This document shows, piece by piece, positions 15,716-21,591 of a DNA stretch of 21,591 nucleotides. A model generated the notes under the pieces. The model saw nothing but the letters and a program-made list of their open reading frames with translations. It did not search any database and was not told where the DNA came from. Source of the stretch: Dokdonella_A sp040002595 (GTDB lineage Bacteria > Pseudomonadota > Gammaproteobacteria > Xanthomonadales > Rhodanobacteraceae); assembly GCA_040002595.1 (NCBI GenBank), contig JBDUED010000022.1, forward strand, positions 1-21,591. Direction: 5' to 3'. The position numbers were made by a program, and so were the translations under genes. Each line of letters opens with the position of its first letter. The first letter of the stretch is position 1.

Positions 15716-16645
15716 ATGGAACGTCCGCCGTTGAATGCGCTACAAGTATTCGTGACCGCTGCGCGCGCGCAGAACATGACCCGCGCATCCGAGCGTCTGC
15801 ACCTGACGGTAAGCGCGCTCAGCCACCAGGTGCGCCTGCTCGAACAGCGGGTCGGCTGCAAGCTGTTCGTGCGCGGTCCACGCGGCCTCAAACTGACGCC
15901 GGAAGGTGCATTGCTGCTTGACCGCGTGGCGCCGCATCTCGACGCGATCGAGGCCGCGCTGCATCCGCTGTGCGCGCGCCGCGACTGCGTCCTCAGCATC
16001 AGCTCGTTGCCCTCGCTCGCGTCAAGCTGGCTGGTGCCGCGCCTGCCGCGTTTTGTCGCGCAGGTGCCCGATCTCGAATTCAATCTCGACTCCTCCATCG
16101 AACGCGTCGATTTTGCCGACGGTCGTTTCGACGGCGCGCTGCGCTACGGCCCCGGCAATTGGGAAGGCGTCAACGCCGAGTTGCTGTTCGAGGAATGGCT
16201 GACGCCTGTCGCAAGTCCGAGTCTGCTCAAGGGACGCAAGCGCCCGCGTCTGGACCAACTAGGCGAGTGGCCACTACTGTCTCCGGATGATCCGTGGCCA
16301 CGCTGGTTCGAACTGTACGGCGGCAAGGAACCGGCGCGCTATGTGGCGACATTCAGCGATTCGGACACTTTGCAACGCGCGACCGCCGAAGGCATGGGCG
16401 TGTCGCTCGGACGCGAGACCTTGATGCGGCCATTGCTCGAAAGCGGTCGCCTCGTCGTGTTGTTTCCCGAGCGCATGAAGGCGCGCTACGCGCACTACCT
16501 TGTCTATCCGGATCGTTCGCGCGGGCACGCGGGATTCCAGGCATTCCGAGCGTGGCTGCTCGGCGAAGCCCACGCATTTCAGGCAACCAAACCTCCTCAG
16601 ATAAGCCGCGACCTACCCGTGGACCGATCAGCCGCGCTAATCTGA
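15716..16645 (+). CDS. LysR-family transcriptional regulator (GcvA-like)
   Basis: 309 residues. The N-terminal winged helix-turn-helix (about 4-62) is typical: PPLNALQVFVTAARAQNMTR, then ASERLHLTVSALSHQVRLLE and GCKLFVRGPRGLKLTPEG. The effector domain (about 88-295) has the GcvA/AmpR-type LTTR layout, with 'FADGRFDGALRYGPGNW' and 'ATAEGMGVSLGRETL'. It binds DNA as a tetramer and responds to a small ligand; the ligand is unknown. A TTG at 15710 is in frame, but the ATG at 15716 is preferred. It is divergent from the small ORF at 15606 and followed by a quinoprotein dehydrogenase gene 79 bases downstream on the same strand. Either could be its target. Confidence 0.9.
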   Translation: MERPPLNALQVFVTAARAQNMTRASERLHLTVSALSHQVRLLEQRVGCKLFVRGPRGLKLTPEGALLLDRVAPHLDAIEAALHPLCARRDCVLSISSLPSLASSWLVPRLPRFVAQVPDLEFNLDSSIERVDFADGRFDGALRYGPGNWEGVNAELLFEEWLTPVASPSLLKGRKRPRLDQLGEWPLLSPDDPWPRWFELYGGKEPARYVATFSDSDTLQRATAEGMGVSLGRETLMRPLLESGRLVVLFPERMKARYAHYLVYPDRSRGHAGFQAFRAWLLGEAHAFQATKPPQISRDLPVDRSAALI

Positions 16646-16724
16646 GTCGACAGCGTAGTATCCCTTGCGATTCGCGCCGCTATGTATGTTCACGACTGCC
16701 ATCGTCCCTGCCGAGGAACCGTCA

Positions 16725-18359
16725 ATGTTGCGCCGTGCCCTGCCCGTTGCCGCACTCGTGGTTCTCATCCATTTGCCCTCTGCGCATGCCGGCGCCGGCA
16801 AGGACTGGCCCAGCTACAACCGCACGTTGACTTCGGAACGTTACGCTGCGCTTGACGCGATTGACACGAAGAATGTCCAGCGTCTCAAAGCGCTGTGCAC
16901 GTACGACAGTGGCGAGCAAACCAGTTTCCAGACAGGCCTCGTGCAGGTCGATGGCGCGCTGTTTGCAACGACCGAGCACGACACGTTCTCCATCGATCCG
17001 GATACCTGCAAACAGAACTGGCGCGCGCACGAGGACTTCAAGGGGACCCCGCTGCAGGTCAATCGCGGGCTGGCGTGGCTGGAAGGGCGCGTGTTCCGCG
17101 GCACCGCAGATGGGCGCGTGCTCGCCTACGATTCGAAGACCGGCAAGCGTTTGTGGGCGACCACGATTGCGGACGCAGCAAAAGGAGAATCCGTGCCGGC
17201 AGCGCCGATCGCTTGGAACGGCCTGGTCTTTGTCGGCAACGCAGGCGGCGACAACAAGGGCGTCAAGGGCCGCATGTACGCACTCGATGCAAAGGACGGC
17301 CGCATTGTGTGGGAGTTCTACATGGTGCCCAAGGGCGATGGCGATTTTGCGCGAGGGCCGGAGGCCGCCAACGCATCCACCGAACATCCCGTGTCGTGGA
17401 AGACCACGGACGGGTTTCCCATCACCGGCGGCGCGACGTGGGCTTCGTACACGCTTGATCCCGCCAGCGGCCTTCTGTACGTTCCCGGCGGCAATCCAGC
17501 CCCGGACTTCGACAAGGCGCATCGTGCGGGGAACAACTTGTTTGCCAGTTCGATCGTCGTGCTGGATGCAAAGAGCGGCGCGTATCTGCGTCACTTCCAA
17601 TTGGTCAAGCGCGACTTTCATGATTGGGACACATCGACCGCACCGGTACTTTTTACCAGCAAGGGCGGACACGCGCTGATGGCGGTTGCACCCAAGGACG
17701 GCCAACTGCACATGATCGATTTGGCCAGCGGGAAATTGCTCTACAGCAAGGCAATGACGCGCACATTCAACACCGATGCGCCGATCACCGTCGAAGGCAC
17801 GCGCTTCTGCCCGGGCTCGCAAGGCGGCGCCGAATGGAACAGTCCGGCGTTCGATCCAGTGCACAATTTGATCTTCACCGGCGAGGTCGACTGGTGCACG
17901 ACGGTGCACGCAGCGCCGCCCGACACGCTTGCCAGCACGCCGCTGGGCGATGCGTGGAGCGGCGCGTCGGACGGCTTCGGCAAGCAGGACGACGTGTCCA
18001 AGTGGGCCGGCTGGATGACCGCCAGCGATGCGGACAGCGGCAAGCGCCACTGGCAATTCAAGGCGCCGTTTCCGTTGATGGGCGGCATCACGCCAACGGC
18101 CGGCGGGGTGCTGTTCTTCGGCGACATGGGTGGCACCTTGTATGCGTTCGACAGCGCCAGCGGCCAGAAGCTGTGGTCAACGGATCTCGGTGGCGCGATT
18201 GCCGGCGGCGTGATCACCTACGACACCGGCGCTGGACAGAAGGTCGCGGTCGCCGCCGGCATGACGTCGCCAATCTGGCCGACACCAAAAATCAACGGCA
18301 AGATCGTCATACTCGGATTGCCGGCTGCAGAGGCAGCCGTCGCGCCAGCCAAGCCATGA
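16725..18359 (+). CDS. PQQ-dependent quinoprotein dehydrogenase (alcohol dehydrogenase-like), no heme domain
   Basis: 544 residues. Residues 1-22 are a signal peptide (HLPSAHA), so the enzyme is periplasmic. The rest is an eight-bladed quinoprotein propeller: repeats such as 'GRVLAYDSKTGKRLW', 'GRMYALDAKDGRIVWEF', 'SSIVVLDAKSGAYLRHF' and 'GTLYAFDSASGQKLWS' are W-motif blades. The likely catalytic Asp is Asp302 in HDWDTSTAPVL, and Asn257 in PGGNPAPDF sits where a metal ligand is expected. Two features are odd. The vicinal Cys-Cys next to PQQ in methanol/ethanol dehydrogenases is replaced by Thr108-Pro109 (GTPLQVNRGLAW). There is also no CxxCH, so no cytochrome c domain. The residue two after Asp302 is Ser, not the Asp of lanthanide enzymes, so calcium is more likely. 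GAGGA lies seven bases before the ATG; the open frame starts 20 codons earlier without support. Confidence 0.85.
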   Translation: MLRRALPVAALVVLIHLPSAHAGAGKDWPSYNRTLTSERYAALDAIDTKNVQRLKALCTYDSGEQTSFQTGLVQVDGALFATTEHDTFSIDPDTCKQNWRAHEDFKGTPLQVNRGLAWLEGRVFRGTADGRVLAYDSKTGKRLWATTIADAAKGESVPAAPIAWNGLVFVGNAGGDNKGVKGRMYALDAKDGRIVWEFYMVPKGDGDFARGPEAANASTEHPVSWKTTDGFPITGGATWASYTLDPASGLLYVPGGNPAPDFDKAHRAGNNLFASSIVVLDAKSGAYLRHFQLVKRDFHDWDTSTAPVLFTSKGGHALMAVAPKDGQLHMIDLASGKLLYSKAMTRTFNTDAPITVEGTRFCPGSQGGAEWNSPAFDPVHNLIFTGEVDWCTTVHAAPPDTLASTPLGDAWSGASDGFGKQDDVSKWAGWMTASDADSGKRHWQFKAPFPLMGGITPTAGGVLFFGDMGGTLYAFDSASGQKLWSTDLGGAIAGGVITYDTGAGQKVAVAAGMTSPIWPTPKINGKIVILGLPAAEAAVAPAKP

Positions 18360-18417
18360 GTCGGGAAGACCGGCTGTGCGACTGCGGAGCGTGCAACGGC
18401 GCACCGATCAACTGCGT

Positions 18418-18423
18418 TAAAAT
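18418..18423 (+). promoter_or_regulatory. Candidate -10 box of queD, placing the start of transcription at the ATG
   Basis: TAAAAT matches the -10 consensus in five of six positions and ends nine bases before the ATG at 18433, so the transcript would start about three bases before the start codon. No Shine-Dalgarno is present. No good -35 is seen at normal spacing. Together this fits a leaderless mRNA. Confidence 0.4.
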
Positions 18424-18432
18424 CACGCGCTC

Positions 18433-18795
18433 ATGGACATCTCGAAGACATTTCGCATCGAAGCTGCGCATCGTTTGCCGCAGGTGCCGTCCGGGCACAA
18501 GTGCGCACGTCTGCACGGGCATTCCTTCGCGATTGATGTGCATGTGCGTGGGCCAATCGATCCGAAGCTCGGCTGGGTCATGGATTACGCCGATATCAAA
18601 GCGGCGTTTGCGCCGCTGTTCGAGCAGCTCGACCACCACTACTTGAACGACGTGGCCGGTCTTGAAAATCCGACCAGCGAGAACCTCGCGCGCTGGATAT
18701 GGAGTCATCTGCAGCCGCGTCTGCCGCTGCTGGCGAGGATCGTGATTCACGAAACCTGCACGTCTACCTGCAGCTACGAGGGACCGACCGGCTGA
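18433..18795 (+). CDS. queD: 6-carboxy-5,6,7,8-tetrahydropterin synthase
   Basis: 120 residues, the usual length. QueD converts dihydroneopterin triphosphate to 6-carboxytetrahydropterin, the second step of the path to preQ0 and queuosine in tRNA. The zinc ligands are His13 (EAAHRLP), His28 and His30 (RLHGHSF). The catalytic set is Cys24, Asp67-His68 (QLDHHYLND) and Glu107 (IHETCTSTC), each offset by three from E. coli QueD (Cys27, His71, Glu110). NPTSENLARWIW is the conserved substrate-side helix. The gene stands alone: queC and queE are not in the window. It begins 73 bases after the quinoprotein gene and is followed 11 bases after its stop by a REP-type palindrome. Confidence 0.95.
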   Translation: MDISKTFRIEAAHRLPQVPSGHKCARLHGHSFAIDVHVRGPIDPKLGWVMDYADIKAAFAPLFEQLDHHYLNDVAGLENPTSENLARWIWSHLQPRLPLLARIVIHETCTSTCSYEGPTG

Positions 18796-18806
18796 CCGCA
18801 CGCTTT

Positions 18807-18877
18807 GTGGGAGCGGCGGCAGCCGCGATTGCTGTGGAGCGAAAAATCAGGAGCATCGCGGCTGCCGCCGCTCCCAC
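18807..18877. repeat. REPIN-like inverted repeat: two 23-bp arms, 25-base spacer
   Basis: Arms at 18807-18829 and 18855-18877 are perfect inverted copies that begin GTGGGAGCGG. This core, with a following GCAGCCGCGAT, resembles REP elements of Pseudomonas and Xanthomonadales. As RNA it would form a very stable hairpin just after queD. I see no second copy in the window. Confidence 0.8.
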
Positions 18878-18985
18878 GATATTCATGGGCGAGATTTATC
18901 GCGTTGCGGCAAAATCGATTTCTTGCCACACCCATTGATTTATAAATAGATATTGAACAATCCTGCAGAATCTTTGGGAAACATG

Positions 18986-19014
18986 TTGCGCTGCACCAAA
19001 CTCTTTGCTAGGAT
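18986..19014 (+). promoter_or_regulatory. Candidate promoter of the phasin gene
   Basis: TTGCGC (18986-18991) and TAGGAT (19009-19014) are 17 bases apart, with an A/T-rich stretch (TTTATAAATAGATA) further upstream that could act as an UP element. Transcription would start near 19021, giving a leader of about 30 bases with AGAGG before the ATG. Confidence 0.4.
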
Positions 19015-19050
19015 ACTCGAACACTCCCCAATACCTCAGAGGTATCGATC

Positions 19051-19482
19051 ATGTTCGAGCAGATCAACACTCAGTCCGTGGCGTTCGGCAAGAGCTACAC
19101 CGACACCCTCGTCAAGGCCCAAGGCTACGCACTCGCTGGCTTGGAGCGCATTACCGAGCTCAACCTCAAGACCTTTGAGGACAGCGTCAAGGCGACTGTC
19201 GATTTCTGGTCGCAGGCCGCCGAAGTGCGCGATCTCGAAGGCGTCAAGGCGTTTTCGCAGAAGGGCATGGATCTGGCCAAGGAAAGCGCGGCCAAGCTGT
19301 ACGCCAACAGCCAGGAAGTGGCTGGCGTTTCGATGAAGACTTCCGAAGCGATTGGTTCGCTGGCGAAGGGTTCGTTCGAGAATGCCAAGGACACCTTCCA
19401 GACCGTCAGCGACACCTTTGCGCGCGAAGCGAATGCCGCGGCGACCAAGGCCCAGGCCACCGTCAAGAAAAACGCGCGCTGA
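19051..19482 (+). CDS. Phasin family protein
   Basis: 143 residues. Phasins are amphipathic helical proteins that coat polyhydroxyalkanoate granules in the cytoplasm. The whole chain is predicted helical and free of Pro and Cys. The N-terminal part (MFEQINTQSVAFGKSYTDTL) and 'ALAGLERITELNLKTFEDS' match the phasin_2 pattern. The middle (VDFWSQAAEVRDLEGVKAF, then AKLYANSQEV) also fits, and the Ala/Lys-rich tail (ATKAQATVKKNAR) is typical. AGAGG is eight bases before the ATG. It is monocistronic, with a promoter candidate upstream and a strong terminator downstream. No PHA synthase gene is in the window, so a PHA role rests on the family alone; some phasins act as general stress or chaperone-like proteins. 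Confidence 0.9.
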   Translation: MFEQINTQSVAFGKSYTDTLVKAQGYALAGLERITELNLKTFEDSVKATVDFWSQAAEVRDLEGVKAFSQKGMDLAKESAAKLYANSQEVAGVSMKTSEAIGSLAKGSFENAKDTFQTVSDTFAREANAAATKAQATVKKNAR

Positions 19483-19557
19483 GTCCAAGCCGTAGAAGAC
19501 TGAAAAAATTGTTGTAGAAAGCGCGCTCGCGTCTCCCCTGTCGCGATCGCGTCTTGC

Positions 19558-19585
19558 AAGGCCGGATTCGTCCGGCCTTTTTTTT
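19558..19585 (+). terminator. Rho-independent terminator of the phasin gene, UUCG loop
   Basis: A perfect 9-bp stem (19558-19566 with 19571-19579) closes a UUCG tetraloop and runs into a stretch of eight T (19578-19585). It lies 76 bases after the phasin stop. Confidence 0.95.
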
Positions 19586-19641
19586 GTTCTCGATGACACG
19601 GCGTTCCGCGCCCGGAACGGCCGCGTCGTGGCCGGCTTTTA

Positions 19642-19671
19642 TTGCGACGGCAAATGGATCGCTGATACACT
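19642..19671 (+). promoter_or_regulatory. Candidate promoter of the atp operon
   Basis: TTGCGA (19642-19647) and TACACT (19666-19671) are 18 bases apart, each matching four of six consensus positions. They stand 57 bases after the phasin terminator. Transcription from here would give a leader of about 280-310 bases before atpI. Confidence 0.4.
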
Positions 19672-19959
19672 ACGCGCCCTTCGCGAGGGAGCCGTCGCGC
19701 TCACTTGCGTCGTTTCAACAACCTTGATGAAAACCACCAGGTGGTTCGATTGGCAGCGACAAGGCCGCTCGGATTATCGGTGTATGGCAGCGGCCGAGGC
19801 TTCCCTCGTGTGGATGACATTGTCCTGCGTGGACTGGGGCGCCTTGAAGGTCGCGCCAGCGGAAGGGGTTGTGAGATCGGAATCGGGCACACGGCGCAAA
19901 TTTCGCGGGTGCTTACGCGCCCGGGATTGCGGCTCCCGGGCTGAGATTTTATCCAACCG
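19672..19959 (+). other. Long structured leader of the atp operon
   Basis: About 290 bases without a convincing gene. It holds a tight dyad (19732-19746: seven-base arms AACCACC/GGTGGTT around one base) and a perfect hairpin (19919-19926 with 19934-19941, GCCCGGGA/TCCCGGGC, seven-base loop) followed by TGAGATTTTATCC, 18 bases before the earliest atpI start. Open frames through this stretch are Arg/Trp/Cys-rich and lack ribosome binding sites. Confidence 0.5.
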
Positions 19960-19986
19960 GTGTCGCACGGGCGGGGACTGCGGGCG

Positions 19987-20397
19987 ATGGCGGCAGCGGG
20001 TTTGAAACACCAGATACGCGTGGTGCCTGGGAATGGCGGATCGTTGGCGTGGAGCTTGTGCATCGCGCAGTCGGTCATCGCCATCGCGGGCGCGGCGGTT
20101 ACATGGTTCATCGGGGGAGCGGGGGCGGCGTCCGCCGCGTTGTTTGGCGGAGCTGTCGCGATAATTCCAGGCATTTATTTCGCGCTGCGCGTGTTTGTGC
20201 GCAAGCGCGATGCCAGCGCGACGGATCTGCTGGGTGCGTTCTACCGGGCGGAAGTGGGAAAACTGATCTTGACGGCGCTGCTCTTCTGGATCGGAGCCGT
20301 CCGGTTCGGTAGCCATTTCGCCGCCCTGATGATCACGTTTGTCGCATGTCTTGCGATGAACTGGATCATGTTGGCGGTCGCGCGCGATCGTTTTTGA
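19987..20397 (+). CDS. atpI: ATP synthase subunit I
   Basis: 136 residues from the ATG at 19987; a GTG at 19960 is in frame and would add nine residues. Neither has a clear Shine-Dalgarno, so the start is open. Four hydrophobic segments (SLAWSLCIAQSVIAIAGAAV, ASAALFGGAVAIIPGIYFAL, LILTALLFWIGAV, and FAALMITFVACLAMNWIML) match the four-helix AtpI layout. A short basic loop (RVFVRKRDAS) between helices 2 and 3 and 'FYRAEVGKLILTALLFW' are the best conserved parts. AtpI is an assembly factor that helps form the c-ring of the F1Fo ATP synthase. It is first in the operon, as usual, 53 bases before atpB. Confidence 0.85.
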   Translation: MAAAGLKHQIRVVPGNGGSLAWSLCIAQSVIAIAGAAVTWFIGGAGAASAALFGGAVAIIPGIYFALRVFVRKRDASATDLLGAFYRAEVGKLILTALLFWIGAVRFGSHFAALMITFVACLAMNWIMLAVARDRF

Positions 20398-20450
20398 TCG
20401 CTCTCTCAAACAACGTTGCAATGGCAATTTTGAACACGGACTAGCAGGCA

Positions 20451-21311
20451 ATGGCGGCAGAAGGCAGTCACGACAGCAGCAGTTACATCCTGCACCACTT
20501 GACCAATCTCAAGTTGGATCTGCACACCATGTCGATCAACCCGGAAGCCACCGGCTTCTGGGTTTTGCATCTGGATTCGGTGGTGTTTTCGCTGATCCTG
20601 GGCCTGATTTTCGTGCTCATGTTCATGCTCGCCGTGCGCCGCGCCACCAGCGGCGTGCCCGGTCGCTGGCAGAATTTCATCGAGCTGTGCATCGAGTTCA
20701 CCGATAGCCAGGTCAAGGACGCCTTCCATCACCAGTCGCGCTTTGTCGCGCCGATGGCGCTGGCGGTCGGATTCTGGGTGTTCCTGATGAACTTCATGGA
20801 TATGTTGCCGGTGGATCTGCTGCCGTCCAGTGCCCGCGGCATAGGCGTCGATCACCTGCGCGTGGTTCCCTCGAGCGATCCGAATATCGCGCTCGGCATG
20901 TCGCTCACCGTGTTCCTGATTGCATTCGGATACGGTTTCGTCAAGAAGGGCGTACGCGGCGTGGGTGCGGAATTCCTGTTTCATCCGTTCGCCGCCGACA
21001 ATATCGTGGTCAAAATCCTCCTCATGCCGATCAACTTCATGTTGAAGACGGTGGAGGAACTGGCCAAGCCGCTCAGCCTCGGCTTGCGACTTTTCGGCAA
21101 CATGTACGCCGGCGAGATGATCTTCATCCTTATCGCCTGCTTCACTCTGCATTATTCGATCAGCAGCATCGGCGACAACATCAGCCTGATTTTGCAGGTA
21201 TTGCTGGCCACCGGCTGGACCATTTTCCATATCCTGATCATCACCCTGCAGGCGTACATTTTCATGGTCCTGACTGTCGTCTACATGGCGATGGCGGCAG
21301 ACCATCACTGA
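20451..21311 (+). CDS. atpB: F1Fo ATP synthase subunit a
   Basis: 286 residues, slightly longer than E. coli (271). Subunit a forms the two half-channels for protons against the c-ring in the inner membrane. The essential arginine is Arg213 in LSLGLRLFGNMYAGE, equivalent to E. coli Arg210. Helices are visible at about 40-62, 100-120, 147-165, 190-215, 222-240 and 255-283. The C-terminal HILIITLQAYIFMVLTVVYM is nearly identical to the E. coli end and contains the conserved Gln of the channel. The extra length is mainly in the loop at about 121-146 (PVDLLPSSARGIGVDHLRVV). The ribosome binding site is weak (CAGG). Confidence 0.97.
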   Translation: MAAEGSHDSSSYILHHLTNLKLDLHTMSINPEATGFWVLHLDSVVFSLILGLIFVLMFMLAVRRATSGVPGRWQNFIELCIEFTDSQVKDAFHHQSRFVAPMALAVGFWVFLMNFMDMLPVDLLPSSARGIGVDHLRVVPSSDPNIALGMSLTVFLIAFGYGFVKKGVRGVGAEFLFHPFAADNIVVKILLMPINFMLKTVEELAKPLSLGLRLFGNMYAGEMIFILIACFTLHYSISSIGDNISLILQVLLATGWTIFHILIITLQAYIFMVLTVVYMAMAADHH

Positions 21312-21360
21312 TTTCAAACCCACTGCATTTTTCACCCCACCAAGTACTACGGAGACAATG

Positions 21361-21591
21361 ATGGATATCGGCGCACTCGCAAATGTTGAAGGTATGACGG
21401 CCATCGCGGCTGCCTTCATGCTCGGTCTTGGCGGCATTGGCGCCGCGATCGGCATGGGCTTGATGGGCGGCAAGTTTCTCGAAGGCGCCTCGCGCCAGCC
21501 GGAACTGGTACCCATGCTGCAGGGCAAGATGTTTCTGCTGGTCGGTCTGATCGACGCGATTCCGATCATCGGCGTCGGCATCGCGATGTAC
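21361..21591 (+). CDS. atpE: F1Fo ATP synthase subunit c, partial at right edge
   Basis: 77 codons are seen; a few more should follow outside. Subunit c makes the proton-driven ring. The first helix has the Gly/Ala packing run GLGGIGAAIGMGLMGG, the polar loop is FLEGASRQPEL (Arg45-Gln46-Pro47), and the second helix carries the proton-binding Asp65 in GLIDAIPIIGVG. Asp at this position and the absence of the Gln/Ser sodium ligands indicate a proton rather than a sodium ring. Two ATGs adjoin (21358 and 21361). GGAG is three bases from the first and six from the second, so the second is preferred. It starts 49 bases after atpB. Confidence 0.97.
   Translation, partial: MDIGALANVEGMTAIAAAFMLGLGGIGAAIGMGLMGGKFLEGASRQPELVPMLQGKMFLLVGLIDAIPIIGVGIAMY

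Noticed and set aside
16722..18056. Minus-strand open frame of 444 codons
   Set aside because: It is antisense to the quinoprotein dehydrogenase gene, whose blade motifs, signal peptide and ribosome binding site are clear.
19628..20005. Plus-strand frame, including a Trp-rich start at 19727, before atpI
   Set aside because: It has no ribosome binding site, a Cys/Arg/Trp-rich composition, and overlaps the atpI start in another frame. It is treated as leader sequence.
20406..21581. Minus-strand open frame of 391 codons
   Set aside because: It is antisense to atpB and atpE and is rich in His/Asp/Gln/Arg without domains.
1..21591. CRISPR arrays, tRNA/rRNA genes, insertion sequences, prophage or toxin-antitoxin modules
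   Set aside because: No spaced repeat series, cloverleaf, transposase or phage gene was found on either strand.

Overview
The window looks like chromosomal DNA from a high-GC gammaproteobacterium, most likely in the Xanthomonadales/Lysobacterales (Rhodanobacteraceae-like). This is an inference from protein character: an E3 with its own lipoyl domain next to an E2 but without E1, a YggN-type DUF2884 protein, a phasin, a GTGGGAGCGG-type REP palindrome and a gammaproteobacterial-type atp operon. I see no phage, IS, CRISPR, tRNA or rRNA sequence.

Left part (1-7144, all minus strand): the N-terminal part of a secreted Pla-1/cef-type lipase runs off the left edge. It is preceded (in the direction of transcription) by a DUF2884 periplasmic protein, an atypical SDR, a one-pass membrane protein with no recognised family, and the E3 and E2 genes of the pyruvate dehydrogenase complex. 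E2 and E3 form the main metabolic unit here; the E1 gene is not beside them.

Middle (7300-15200): a plus-strand GST stands opposite a run of minus-strand envelope genes: a four-helix membrane protein, a Ste24-type M48 protease, an exported protein with a strong terminator, a lipoprotein and a DUF4124 protein. A small 79-residue ORF of unknown function, the plus-strand DNA polymerase IV gene dinB and a TTHB210-like lipoprotein also lie here. A perfect 27-bp tandem duplication sits upstream of the protease.

Right part (15385-21591): a short minus-strand ORF with a good ribosome binding site faces a LysR regulator. The regulator is followed on the same strand by a PQQ-type quinoprotein dehydrogenase that lacks the usual vicinal Cys-Cys pair and any heme domain. 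Next come queD (queuosine pathway, possibly a leaderless mRNA), a perfect 23-bp inverted repeat of REPIN type, a phasin gene with its own promoter and a UUCG-loop terminator, and the start of the ATP synthase operon (atpI, atpB, atpE partial) behind a structured leader of about 300 bases.

Most of the window is ordinary housekeeping and envelope genes. I found no convincing new multi-gene system. The best leads are the small ORF/LysR/quinoprotein group, the REPIN, and the long atp leader.
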